NCBI GenBank assembly: GCA_036023115.1
Contig: JAYKKT010000046.1
Coordinates: 6,535,501 to 6,599,500, forward strand
Direction of reading: 5' to 3'
DNA from: Brasenia schreberi
Lineage: Eukaryota > Streptophyta > Magnoliopsida > Nymphaeales > Cabombaceae
Length of the DNA stretch: 64,000 bases
Below the pieces are notes generated by a model, which worked only from the letters and a program-made list of their open reading frames with translations, did not search any database and was not told the DNA's origin. The position numbers and the translations under genes are program-made. Shown piece after piece: positions 25,383 to 37,254 of the stretch (the stretch's first letter is position 1; each line of letters begins with the position of its first letter).

Positions 25383-25614
25383 AGCAGCAGTCGTTCTTCT
25401 AGTCTGTAAATATAAGAGATGGGAGAAGGTTTTTGTTCTGCCATGAGATGTATATTATCCAAATGTCTGTTTCGATACAGAAAATTAAGCATCCTTCAGT
25501 TTTTACTTGAAGGAGAGCTGATAGAATGCCATAACAGCACCTTTCTAACAGCAGGACTCTTTGGTATCATTTCAATTAAAATTAAACAGGTTATGCTTGT
25601 ATTCCTATACAAAT

Positions 25615-25620
25615 AATAAA
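25615..25620 (+). terminator. Candidate polyadenylation signal of the invertase gene
   Basis: AATAAA about 233 bp after the stop codon, in an AT-rich stretch. A canonical position for a plant 3' UTR, but plant signals are loose, so this is only a candidate. Confidence 0.35.
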
Positions 25621-27433
25621 GATCTGAAATTTCTGTATCATCAATTTCTCGTAATGAAGTTAATACCTAGTTGCATCAAGTACTAACATTGTTCTCTGAT
25701 CGTTGCTATTTGTCTAGGGACGTTTAGTGCTCATTTATCGTGGTCGGTAATCTCTCAACTCGTTCCTTCTGCATTTAACCATGAAAGATGCAGGATTTTA
25801 ACAGATCATGTCACCTTTCAAACATAGAAAGCAAGAGGTTCACAGGCTCTATTTATTCCAAGCTTGATTTACCTTGAAGATATATATTGCTTGCCGAAAG
25901 TCACGTGATCTTGCTGATAATCTCCTGCTGCTCGTGAAATAACACACGCACATTGCTAAAGCCAGATGTTACATTCTTGTATTTTCCATGTGTGTGCTTC
26001 CTCCATTTCGCCATCTTCATTTCGGCTAGTTTTTGCATCCTTGCTTGCGACTTTGTAACCCTTCGTGCTTATGATGTGCTTGCTTTCATGTCTAATAGGA
26101 CACTCTGCATCCTTTGGATGGTGGAGATGTTGCCTCCTAAATATTGCCTCCAGAAACAACAGTAGAGAAGCCATTGCCTTTGAGTCTACTCACCACCCTT
26201 CAATCTGCAACCTTAATCATCCATTGCATACTGTAGAATAAGTCCTCTGGCAGCAAAATATTAGTTCTATATATGACCTTCCTTGCAATCAAATTCACCA
26301 AATGGGATAATGTGATGTTAGCAGAACCTTTTTATGGGCACTGCTCCTTGATTTTGGCCTTCTTTCTACGATAGCTTCTGTGCATTTGATGTTGTGTAAA
26401 AGAAATCGTTAGGACAATTCGACCTGTAAGGCACCAACCACGATCTCTACACAAATTCTTTGTGAAACTCATCATGCTATCCTTGTGGAATACAATACTC
26501 TGTTTCTTGAATGGATTTAAAAAGAAAAGAAACTCTTCATAAGTCTGGTAGTTCAACGCCTAAGTCTCATGGCCAACCCGTGTAAATTTAGAGCTCGTGT
26601 TATCACGGAAGCGTGTCATGAAATGAAAATGCCGGTTGGTAGAGCATAGCTGCTAACTTTTCTTGATTTGAACTCAGAAACCGCGCCCAGTTTTTGAAGC
26701 TTATAAGTACCCTTGGCGATTAGGGCGCTCGTGCCTAGAGCTTATGCTGGGCATTGGCTGAAACAAGCGCGATCTTGCCTAACCTAACTGCTTATCAGCA
26801 GATGAAGATCATTCGCTACCATGTTTGTTGTCAGCTTGGTTGAGTAGTTCAATGGTGAAGTTTAACATGTCAGTCTAGATTTAGATGTGTAATTCAACTA
26901 TCATAAGATCAGATTTTGAAGTTGGGAGCTGGTTTAATTCTTAAAATTTCAACTGGATTTAGTTTGTTATGACAAGACCCTCTCTAGGTTTAAGTCGTTG
27001 TCGGAGCCAGACCCTATTGGCAAAGCATCAGCATCCATATTTTATCCCGACGAAGAAACCCGAGATAAGAAAAATTAGTGTTGCTTTTCTCTAGTTAAAT
27101 GCTAATGCGGCACAAGATAAAGCACAGCCATAATAAAATTCAAGTAGATGACCTACTGTTGGATAAAAGCTTGGTTCCGGTTTGGTTTTGGGTTGCTAGC
27201 TCCCTGGTTCCATAAATGAAACACGACTTTTCTTAAGATGAACCCATTTACAAGATAGTTCTGTCTTCGACCAATTTAATTACATAAGAATGAAACGATT
27301 CATATATTTGCGTCACAAGCTGTGAAGCCCAAGCCCCGTGTACCCATACATACTAAATTTCCCACAAACAGAAAGCCTAAACAAATTCATCTTCCCCATC
27401 AATGAAACAAAAGCCAAGTAGTCAAAATCAAGA
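25621..27433. other. Intergenic region between invertase and pectinesterase
   Basis: No gene recognised. A tRNA-like word GGTTGGTAGAGCATAGCTG at about 26635-26655 is followed by GATTTGAACTC (26682-26692), a poor B-box match. It may be a decayed SINE or tRNA relic. The rest is unremarkable AT-rich spacer and the 3' flank of the pectinesterase. Confidence 0.35.
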
Positions 27434-27671
27434 TCAGGATGCACTCAAGATCCATTTCTGCCCATCAACGTAGTATATCCCCAAGAACGGCACCACCTCT
27501 TCATCTGTGAGAAGCTTAGCCCAGTGCACCCTCGATGTCATATTCGCGCCTGGGCCTTTGCACTTGTACTCACCATAATACACACTCCTATAAAATCAAA
27601 TCAAAAACCATTCATCAGCATATAATCAACAGCAGCCATTGAAACGTAGAAGACGAAGTTAAGCTGCAATA

Positions 27672-27725
<54 letters not shown>

Positions 27726-30415
27726 TTACGATTCACGGGCAGGGATACCCCAGTCGTTCCATCCCTGAGGGATGACAACCCTGTCCAAGTAACTGTAAGC
27801 AAATACGACCCTGGAGTGATCACCCCATGCACGGCCCAAGTACACCAACCCACTGCCCGTCACCTCACTGTTCAAGAATGAAAACCCACTTGACAGAGAC
27901 ACGTTTGTTCGTTTTTGAGCTGTCACTGATGCCACATTTTTTGATATCGACTTCAAGTAGCAATTCTGCAGTCACACAGACACACGGAGGTAAGATAAAA
28001 CAAATAGTTCAAGTTTAATCTAATCCCCCGAACTTCAGTCGAAGACCACCAGATCACGAAGGAGGGTTGAATTACGTTGACAGCACAGAGACATTTGCAG
28101 AGTTCCCAAAATTTAATTAATGAGATCTGATGAATTTAATTTGAATTAATGAGGTAAAAAGTGTTCTTGCAGTACTTAGCATATAATGTCTCACCTCATA
28201 TAAAGATCTTCCATAGCCGAAAATGAAGTCCACCGATCCTTGTATGAAGCAATTTTTGAAGTAATGTAATCCTTTGTGATCATACAGTGTGTCTTGGGTA
28301 CCATAAAAGCTACAATTGTAAAATGCTCCTTTGTTGCCAGAGATCCTTAATGCCACTGCTTGTCCTCCTAGGGCTCCAACATCCGGGTATGGTGCAGTGT
28401 TCTAACAAAACCATGCCAACCGAACAATTTCTCTCGTCAGTCTATTAGAATGAGGATTTAAGATAATTAATCATGTATTTCATTATGAGGGCCAATAGTT
28501 ACTTGTTAGCGTACTTGTCAGTGATTCAAATTGAAGTATATTCCAGCCTTTCAAAAAGAATTACTAACACAAATTAGGCCATATATACACACACACAAAA
28601 GCACACGCCATCAAGTATATATTTATTCACGTATTGTCGTCCAGGGATAAGGCAATGCTGGACTTGGTTGCATCACCAACACTATAAACCCCAAGGTTGA
28701 GAGTTTTACCCTCATTAGCTATTCAGGGAGTTCAGCTAAAACAAGAAGATAGATCGTCCATGGCAATGGAATATCCAACTTTTCTACTAGCCCATGCCCA
28801 CTCCTACTGTGCGTACTTCTGTTAGTAGAGAAGTGATGACCGGAAACTGTAGTGGATCGGGCTGATTCCGACGAGAAAAATGATGGTCTAGAATTTGCCT
28901 AGATCATTAAAAATCATAGGTAGTTTTTGCGAAACAAAGATTTGAGTGCAATCTGATTAAAAGTAGTGCTCCACTATCATCCTCATCTATCACTTCGACA
29001 GCTCAACCATTTACAGCTGAAATGTTGCCTTGTTTCAGTGATCTCAAACGTAAGAAAACAAGAAGCATAGCAGAAAAAAGAAAGCTTTTTAGTCGATGCT
29101 CTGTGTGTGTGTGTGTGTGTGATCAAGAGGGACAAGTGAACATGGATGAGAGCCCTAATTACGAGTTTGTGGCTTTGAAACTGATAAGCTGTTCCACGTG
29201 ACTCTGTCAGCCACTATAAAACAGCATGCATTTGCATATGAATTAGATAGCTAGCATGGTCCACCGCATTTGCTCTTGGGGCCCATTAACCATTTCATTC
29301 TAATAGATCAAGCAACAAGTAACTGAGCACTAATTCCTTTCATTTACTATGTTGGACACTTCAAATCACTTTGAAAAATCTGTGAACTTTGAAATCAGCT
29401 CCCCACCAACTCAACATGTGAGATTAATTCACTTATAATTAATTCACTCGAAAAAGATTATATTTTTTTCTTTAAGAATGTTTTTGAGAAAATAATGACC
29501 ATCTCTTTTTCGTAACACTTGTCACCAAGAACCCTAAAGCCTCTGTGTTTGCTATATACAGCTAGGCTTCTGCATAGTCCCATACTTGCTCAACCCAATT
29601 TAGTGGTGAAAAAAGCTACTCACGGACCTTAAATATAAATTATTGGTCCTGATAAATTAAGAAAACATTTTTATAAATTCTTTAATATATTTTTAGTTAA
29701 ATAATATTGGATAGGATCATAGGAACAGCAATAATTAACAGAGACACGAGTAAATGGCCAGTTGGCATCACAGTGCTTTATCTCCTCACATAATTGAAGT
29801 TATACAGTTCCAATTTCTCCCTTTTTTCTCTCTTTTAGTGTTCTAGAGAGTAAATGAATCGGTGGTATTAGGAGACTAATGAGTGATATGTGCGCAAGTG
29901 TCCAAGTGTTTACCTCAAACCTTATGTTGGCCGCCACAAAATAATCAGCATTGATGGCAATGGTGGCACTGTGAAAAGTTCCCATCGGCAGGCCGTCTTG
30001 GCCGAGTGTCGCCGCGGTGTCGTTCCCTGTGATTGTGGGAGGATTCTGTACGTCTCCCAATAACGTGATGAAGGGAAATCTCTTCTTAATCACAATCTTC
30101 TCCCTATAATTCAGTATATTTCACTAATCATTAACTCGTTCTTGTGATTACATGACAATGTTTGAGCATAAGATGCCAATCATTAAGAAAATTATTACAC
30201 ATACAACAAGAATTAACCAAATATGTAATGCTGAAGACTAAAATATGGGGCCACTAAGTTAAGATGCTAAATAATAATTTGGGCCGGTCAAGACATGGGT
30301 TTCACGGGCACGACTATCAGATGGAATACCCAATGTTCAACCACCCTTCAAATTTAGGAGAACAAAAGTCATCCTAAGCACTAAATCTCTGAAATGGTAT
30401 ATATATATACCATTT

Positions 30416-30495
<80 letters not shown>

Positions 30496-31300
30496 AATGA
30501 GCACACCATGGCAAAAAGAGTTAGTTTTTGTTTATTTGAGAATAGTCTAAAGTTTAAGTAGGATTTCAGGAATCTTCAATTTTTTGTTTCAGTTTTTGGG
30601 CTCAGGATACATGTGATTCCTTACATGGATATGCTAATGAGTTTATGGTTAAGGTATGTAGTGAAGATGCATATACTGAACCAGTAATCTTTTGCAAACA
30701 GTAGGACCCTTTATAATAACATCTGCAGTCCTGTGCCATAATAAATTCCCACAGGAATTCGGCCATATCCCATCCCAATCATCAAAATAGTTGGAGTCAG
30801 GCAGGTCACTTTTGATCAACTTGGTATTCAAGACAGCCCAATAGGGAAGACATATGTGAACGTCAAATAAGGCATCACCTCCATTAATCAGTTCGGATTC
30901 GGGTCTGCTATAGCATCATTTGAATCCTACTATCAAATATAGGTGATCCGATCCAAATATGAACACACAAGACAGGAGTATATAATGGTTACCCACCAAA
31001 ACATGTAAAAAGAAGAGACGAGAAAGGGTTCTGTCACATGATTTCTGAAATTTACGCTTATGAAGCTTGTTGGGTGGCATTTATTACCAGCTATTAACAT
31101 TTTAACTGGCGTGGTTGAAAAGCGACATCTTGACCTGCAGAGTGTTTTGAAAAATAAAGCTTCCACAGCTGTCTGCAGCCACCTTTTCTGTCTTTCAGAG
31201 CTCCCCTTTATGTATTTTCAGGATTAACCGGATCCGCATACATGAAAATTTAAATGCGGATCGACCGTTCGTCCTTGACAGTCCATCAGAGATGGCGTCA

Positions 31301-31345
<45 letters not shown>

Positions 31346-32461
31346 CAGGTGTTGAAGAGATACCATTGATAGTAAGATAGTCTATCCATGTGAACAACTT
31401 AATAGTTGTGAAGATTCTTACGTATTCCTAAGGGGAAGACATTGTTAGATAGAGAATATTAGTTTAACCCTGACAGTTTTGGAGATCAGGACTCCTCAAG
31501 GTTGTAAAAGCAGCTTAATGAGATGTATGATCTCTATCTCTTTCCTCCAATTGTGGTAATAGCTTGCTCCTTTGTCTGTGTGAGAGAAGTGATTAGAACA
31601 TGAATAAGATATGCTTACAGCAAGGTTTAAACTCAGATGGCCGATCCAAAGCCTAGATAAAGAACAAAGGTTGTGTTTTGGTTGCCGACAGTCAGCTTGG
31701 ATTTTTTACCTCGGTGAGAACTTTGGAAAAAGCTTTAGTAATATTGCAGTGCGACAAAAAAAAAAGGAGTATGGATTTCTGTGAATCAAATCGTATCCTT
31801 AGATTATAACTGAGGGTTGAACTTTTTTCCATTAAGAAAAACGATGGTACCTAAGATTGGTCGTCTGCTGTTACAAACAACTTTGGATATTCAGTAATTT
31901 TAGTTTCTTGTTTCACCATGGTGATAGTATAATGATGATACACAAATGCCTTCCTCGCTATGGCTCTATCAAACCTCTAATACTGATAATGCAACTAAAG
32001 ACCACATAAATCACAGAAAGAGGAGCATATATGAGAAATAAATCAGTAACTTGGTATTCTTGTTGATGGCATTAGAGGGATAAAAGCTCTAACCTGTAAA
32101 CACCAGGAGCAATGTGTATGATGGTCCTCCTGGTGTTATTCTCTTTGATGCTCTCGATTGCCTCTTTAAGGCTTGTGAAATCTCCACTGCCATTCTGGGC
32201 CACTTTGATGAAAACCTTGTCGGCCTCAGCCTTCGAAAGCTTGTTATCTAAGCTCCTCTGACTGGCATTGCGATGCAGGGAGGTGGCCATTGAGTTGAAA
32301 AGAGTCTTTTGCTTGTAATCTTTTGCGTTCCAAGAGACCCACTCATGGAAATCCCTCTCATTGTCAAGATTCACAGAGACGGCAGAATAGAGAGGAAGAA
32401 CTTCAGTAGAGAGAACGAATAGGAGGAAGACGAGATGGTGAGCAGCAGGGTTGGAAGCCAT
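27434..32461 (-). CDS. Pectinesterase (plant PME, no inhibitor pro-region)
   Basis: Pectinesterases (CE8) remove methyl esters from cell-wall homogalacturonan. Five exons join in phase to 384 aa: 32094-32461, 29914-30103, 28195-28401, 27730-27965 and 27434-27587. I chose the ATG at 32459-32461 because it starts directly before a signal peptide ([19 protein letters not shown]). An in-frame ATG at 32525-32527 would add 22 basic residues. No PMEI pro-domain is present, so this is the short class. All active-site signatures are seen: [27 protein letters not shown] (general acid Asp), QGSVDFIFG (nucleophile Asp) and YLGRAWG (Arg; the family usually has LGRPW). Intron 1 is about 2 kb and holds large GA and AT repeats. 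Intron 4 is 142 bp, a third of it GA repeat. No lesion is seen. Confidence 0.94.
27674..27722. repeat. (GA)n microsatellite in short PME intron 4
   Basis: About 24 GA units, which are CT on the coding strand, start 6 bases inside the intron from its donor. The whole intron is only 142 bp, so the repeat is about a third of it. Confidence 0.95.
30417..30490. repeat. (GA)n microsatellite in PME intron 1
   Basis: About 37 GA units, preceded by GGTATATATATATACC, a 16-bp perfect palindrome at 30396-30411. Confidence 0.95.
31301..31340. repeat. (AT)n microsatellite in PME intron 1
   Basis: About 20 uninterrupted AT units. Confidence 0.95.
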
Positions 32462-32784
32462 TGAAGACTGCTTCTTGTGGTGGTGAAGCTCACGGGCACG
32501 ACTCACTGGCTTTAACATTGAAAGCATTCAAAAATGCCCTTAGTATCTGAGAAATTTTCGATATGTACAGTCTTTATTGAATGAAATTGAATTATCATAA
32601 ATTTAGTTTCCTTCGAGTTTTGATGGGCACTTAAAAGGTAAATAGATGACAGACTTACTGTTGGTTTTTCATGTGTTTGGGCTTTTCTTGTGTTCAGCAG
32701 ATCAATATTGTCCTATATATTCGAACGTATCCCTATTACCCGCTCTGTAAAGGAGAATGTCGGTTCCAAACGCTAAAGGCCAAC

Positions 32785-32787
<3 letters not shown>

Positions 32788-32836
<49 letters not shown>
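32788..32836. repeat. Compound (TA)n(GA)n microsatellite upstream of PME
   Basis: About 16 TA units followed by about 8 GA units, about 330 bp upstream of the pectinesterase start. It abuts a long inverted-repeat element. Confidence 0.95.
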
Positions 32837-32838
32837 GG

Positions 32839-33214
32839 TTGTTCATTTTTACGAGAAGTAGGAAACTGAGGGCCATTCTGGGGATGCAACGACTGAAGTG
32901 TCCCACGGTTTCTACTAATAAGCTGATGGCTGCAAACTTAGTGCCCCCATTTTGTGGCTTGCAAAACAAATGCAGCTGGCTGCCAATTGTCAACTCCTTA
33001 TTTGCACATGCTGAATCTATGTTGTGGTGGCTCTAGGGCTCGATCAGCAATGGCAGCAGCTGCATTCAAGCCACAAAATGGGAGCACCAAGTTTGCAGCC
33101 ACCAGCTTAGCAGAAACAGTGACACTTCTGTCTGCCCAGTCGTTGCATCCTCAGAGTGGTCTGCCCAGTCATTGCATCCTCAGAGTGGCTCTCAGGTACC
33201 TGGCAAAAGTAAAC
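32839..33214. mobile_element. Fold-back MITE-like element upstream of PME
   Basis: The arms at about 32839-32985 and 33050-33214 are inverted copies of each other. The left arm reads GGATGCAACGACTG, GGCTGCAAACTTAGTGC, CCATTTTGTGGCTTG and AATGCAGCTGGCTGCC. The reverse complement of the right arm reads GGATGCAACGACTG, GGCTGCAAACTTGGTGC, CCATTTTGTGGCTTG and AATGCAGCTGCTGCC. Outer ends also match (GTTCATTTTTACGAG against GTTTACTTTTGCCAG). Within the right arm, a 29-bp unit with TTGCATCCTCAGAGTGG is duplicated in tandem (about 33129-33188). No transposase is present. The superfamily cannot be assigned and I see no clear target-site duplication. Confidence 0.75.
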
Positions 33215-33322
33215 TACAAATCCTCCCTCCCCCCCCCTCTCTTCACCACTTTCTCTATTTAATCTATCTATCTATATATATAAGAATGACCCTAAAGCAT
33301 TTCTCGCAAAAATAAACGACCA

Positions 33323-33326
<4 letters not shown>

Positions 33327-33404
<78 letters not shown>
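33327..33404. repeat. Symmetric (CT)n(AT)n(GA)n microsatellite
   Basis: About 14 CT units, about 15 AT units and about 12 GA units in a row. The whole tract is an inverted repeat able to fold on itself. Confidence 0.95.
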
Positions 33405-33405
<1 letters not shown>

Positions 33406-34778
33406 TGAATCCTGCCATCACTTCCACAACTCAATCATTTCCTTGGAAAGAAAAGATATAATAATAATGTCTTGTATTTTTTTAAAACTTTTTAAGAAAA
33501 ATTTAAATCATACTCGTGCAACCCAAAAGCAACAAATAGGATCCATTCTCTCTCTCTCTCACACACACACATATATATAATAGGATCAAGATGCTATTAG
33601 CGAAGCCCAGTCATCTGGTTAGGTACGAAAGCTGAGTCGAAAGGAGATCAGCAAAATGAGCCGAGTTGAGTCCCACTGGCAGCTCGTCTCGTTTGGTAGG
33701 TGAAGTTCCCACCCGTGAATGACATTATTTTCCCAAGCTCTATATAATATTACAACATACTGTGTACCATATAAATGATCAACCCATCATTATTCTTCCC
33801 CGTCCTCTTTCAACGCTGCTAGTTTCCCTTTGTATATAGAATACTACATTCGACGTCAATTTTTTTTTATGCCCGAGGTAAAAGTGAAACCTGGTGCTCA
33901 AGCAACAAGACTTGTCCATTAAGTCTGTGACTGTAGCTGCTTTGTTGGTCTCAGTCTAAATGAACCGAGTTGCTCGTGGTTCGGCTCATTCCCCCTTGTA
34001 GTGAGCTCGTTCATGTCCAATTTGTTGTTAGAATGAGCTGAACATCAGCCAAGAGGCACTCGATTCTCTTTCGGGTAGGCCCTCTCTCAGGAGAAAGAAG
34101 CCTGGCATGTCAATGTATTTAATTCACCCGACACGATACTACCTAGGTTCATCAAGCTTCGCAAGCTCATTGTGAACTACTTCAGCTGCGATTTGTATAA
34201 GTTCATTGTAGTTTAGTATATATTAGTTCTATGCACATATTTGCTAGGCTTACTATGTTAACTGAACTAAGGGCAGTGACCGACTCATGATTTGTTTTAG
34301 GATGAGGTGTACTTATATTTCATGTACGATGCACTTGTATTTCAAGTTCACAAAACACTTATATTTTTTTATATACAGTGGTGGACTCAGAAACTTTTCA
34401 GTTTTAGGTTGCTCTAAAGTGAGTCCACCATTGAATAGGGGGTTGAGCATAACATGAGAAACGATCAAAACTCTAAAACTATACTTTGATTATCATGTAG
34501 GAATTATTTAATAGACTTTGTTGCTAGGAAATTAAATTATATGCTAAAACTAGTGATGTTTTTAACTTAATTTAGCAGCTCATGTTCAACTCATTTAACT
34601 TGGCTTGTATTCAGTTCCTGTTCTGCTTGGTTCAAATAAACGAACTAAACATAAACAAGGTTTTGAGTTGATGAACGAGTCATGAACGGCCCCTGTTAGG
34701 TTCCTTCAGTTCATTTACGATCCCTATATAGGCCCAACCAAAATGAACCAAAAAAAGACTAAAAATTAACGGGAGCCA

Positions 34779-34928
34779 GTGACAGATCCACATTGTGGCA
34801 GGGCTTACCAGAAATTTGAAAAATTGAATTAAGTATTGACAATTTTTTTTAAATGAAAATTTTTAAAACCTGCCCCACCCGAACCTGAAGTTCATCCCAC
34901 CCAAAACAAATTTCTGAATCCACCATCG
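34779..34928. mobile_element. 150-bp MITE with 10-bp target-site duplication
   Basis: The sequence ACGGGAGCCA occurs at 34769-34778 and again at 34929-34938, flanking a 150-bp block. The block starts GTGACAGATCCACA and ends AATCCACCATCG, imperfect inverted ends. The internal words CAGAAATTTG and CAAATTTCTG are also inverted. A 9-10 bp duplication is typical of Mutator-like elements. A related end (GTGGACTCAGAAACTTTTC) occurs at 34380. Confidence 0.7.
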
Positions 34929-35599
34929 ACGGGAGCCATGCAAAAAAAATAGCTAACCTCGGACAGCTACATATACAACAGAACAAATTAAATCTCTTCG
35001 TATTCTAAATATTCTCTGGTTTCTTCCTGCTTTTCATATTCATGGGGTTTGGATTACTCCCACATTAAAGACACTCTAAAGATAAAGAGGAGCTGGGAGT
35101 TGGCTCTATTCAGTCATTGAATTGTTTGCCATTGCTGAATGATACAGCTTTCCAATTTAATAATACTCTCACAACGCATTTACATGATTGCATTAATGTC
35201 TCATTGTGCCCAAGTCTTCAAATATACCAAGGATTTATCTCATGCACGCAATGATGCATGCGACCGGTTACACGAGCATCATCCGAACACCATGAAAGTA
35301 TTACTAAGGTTGAGACGTCCAATCGAGTTAAGTTATCAGTCGGTAGGGAACCGGTAGTTTGAAAGCCAAGTCAGACCCTGGTCGTACACGTGGCATCGCG
35401 AGATTTGGACTATCGATTCTTCATGTACACGTGGCAGAATCAAGAGCGTTCAAATAATGTGATCCAGTTGGCCAAGCGTACGTGTTAAGGTCAGTGGTTG
35501 TGAACTGCCATGCTTTGACATACTTGAAAGCCAAACCATCTAGGGTTGCTGAAAGTCTGGAGGGCTGGACTATTATTCCCTGCAGGTTCCAGTCTTGAG

Positions 35600-35758
35600 G
35601 GGGTGTTTGATTCTCGAGCATGGGACAGGGGAACCCATCAAGAGGCTCACCTACGGCCCTCCACCTGTTGGAACTGGGTTCCCGTTCAAGAGTGGGTCGT
35701 TGGAACTCGGTTCCAGTTGGGTAGTCCGGGCTTTGGAATCAAACACTCTCTTAGGCCC
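35600..35758. mobile_element. MITE-like element with TGTTTGATTC ends
   Basis: The left end GGGGTGTTTGATTC (35600-35613) is inverted at the right as GAATCAAACACTC (35737-35749). CTTGAG flanks the whole at 35594-35599 and 35759-35764, a possible 6-bp duplication. The interior is GC-richer than its surroundings and contains GGAACCCAT/GGGTTCC and GGAACTCGGTTCC palindromes. An unpaired similar end lies at 38100-38115. Confidence 0.5.
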
Positions 35759-36154
35759 CTTGAGTGGGTTTAATCGATGGTGGTAGAACTCATTAAGCGA
35801 TTTAACTAGCTGCGCTTAGTGCATTACCGAATTGAGTAGCCGAGAATAGTGAAAGCCAAATTAATAATTTTACGGGCCAGCTGGTTATGTACGTTTGGTG
35901 AGGATTTTGGGTGCCAGACTGTGCTCTTTGAGCCAACCACAGCCACAGAAATGGCGAATCCTGTAAGGTAGGCGAGACTTCTGAAATTGGGTAACTCGAA
36001 TTTTGGGTGCTTTAATGCTTTTCTTGGACCCACCCCACTGACTCTCATCAATCGTTGCTTGCTTTCACCTGTGGCGAACGGACCTATTCAGTGGGCTTTT
36101 TCATGGTGGCCTCCTGCAACCCACTGTGTGTGTTGAGTGTGTTTGTGCTCTATC

Positions 36155-36185
<31 letters not shown>

Positions 36186-36902
36186 CGACCACTTAGTGGT
36201 TAATGCAAATAGTAGGAACTGCCTCTTGGGAGAGTCACCGCCATTGAAGACCAAAGTGGTAGCCGTCGGCATAACTGGTTGCGGTGGCCACCGCGCCATC
36301 TGTCTTCTTTCCTTCACTGTGGCACGTGACATTGTCAGGGCTGCAGGAGAAGCAAATTAAAAGAGAAGAGGGTCGGCGAATGAGATGGCACACCAAACGG
36401 TGGACTTGGATACATAGATTTTTCGGATTGGGAGGAATGCGGAACCCGGTTGGTATTGGATGGATCTCGTGTTCAGCACGGTAGCATCAAATGAGAAATC
36501 AGTAAACGGTGGGTCTTGGATCTCCCTGAACGGGTCCGATTTCCGAGACACACGTTCTCTTGCCCAGAACAACCAACAGGCTTGATGAGTCGGGTCAAAC
36601 CCGGTTGCTGGTATCTTGGCTTGGTTTAAGTTGAAACGGGCTCGTTTTCTGTAAACTAATTACCGGACACGAGGGGATTCATTAGCCATAAGATCTGAAC
36701 TGAACACGAGTGCTTCTTCGTTCGAGTCAGCTTACATGAGCTCGTTAAGTATATATATATTACAGAGAGAGAGACACTTGTATACGCTAGAACACTTAAG
36801 TGTTAACAAATTCAAATAAATCTCAATTATATGGATAATGGTAATGATCAAGGAATGCTTAGTATTATTAAAAGTTGTCTAGCAGCTTTCTCTCTCTCTT
36901 TC

Positions 36903-36958
<56 letters not shown>
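36903..36958. repeat. Compound (CA)n(TA)n microsatellite
   Basis: About 17 CA units then about 10 TA units. It follows a CTCTCTCTTTCT run, so on the opposite strand the order is TA, TG, GA. Confidence 0.95.
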
Positions 36959-36959
<1 letters not shown>

Positions 36960-37157
36960 CAATCATCCAAATTTAAAATTCAACAGTTGAGATTTTTAAG
37001 TCAAAAAATAATTTATACTGGGTTTATTTATTTGCACCCGCAAAAAGTACCAACATCAGTTTTTACTTTTTAAAATTTGAATTTCAACTGTTGATCTCAT
37101 TGAGATCTTTGAGTATGTTTAAGTATGAATTAATAATGTGTGCATGAACTATGCTCT

Positions 37158-37251
<94 letters not shown>
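36960..37251 (-). repeat. Microsatellite-capped AT-rich element
   Basis: About 200 bp of AT-rich sequence lie between the (TA)n ending at 36958 and CTATGCTCTCTCTACACACA at 37150-37169, followed by (CA)n(TA)n to 37251. Inside are two inverted words, AATTCAACAGTTGAGAT near 36977 and AATTTCAACTGTTGATC near 37080. The terminal CTATGCTCTCTCT is shared with 12210-12222 and, inverted, with 42363-42377. Confidence 0.45.

Positions 37252-37254
<3 letters not shown>

Noticed and set aside
26635..26692. tRNA-like A-box and weak B-box
   Set aside because: The B box is poor and no cloverleaf can be drawn by eye. Mentioned only as a possible relic.
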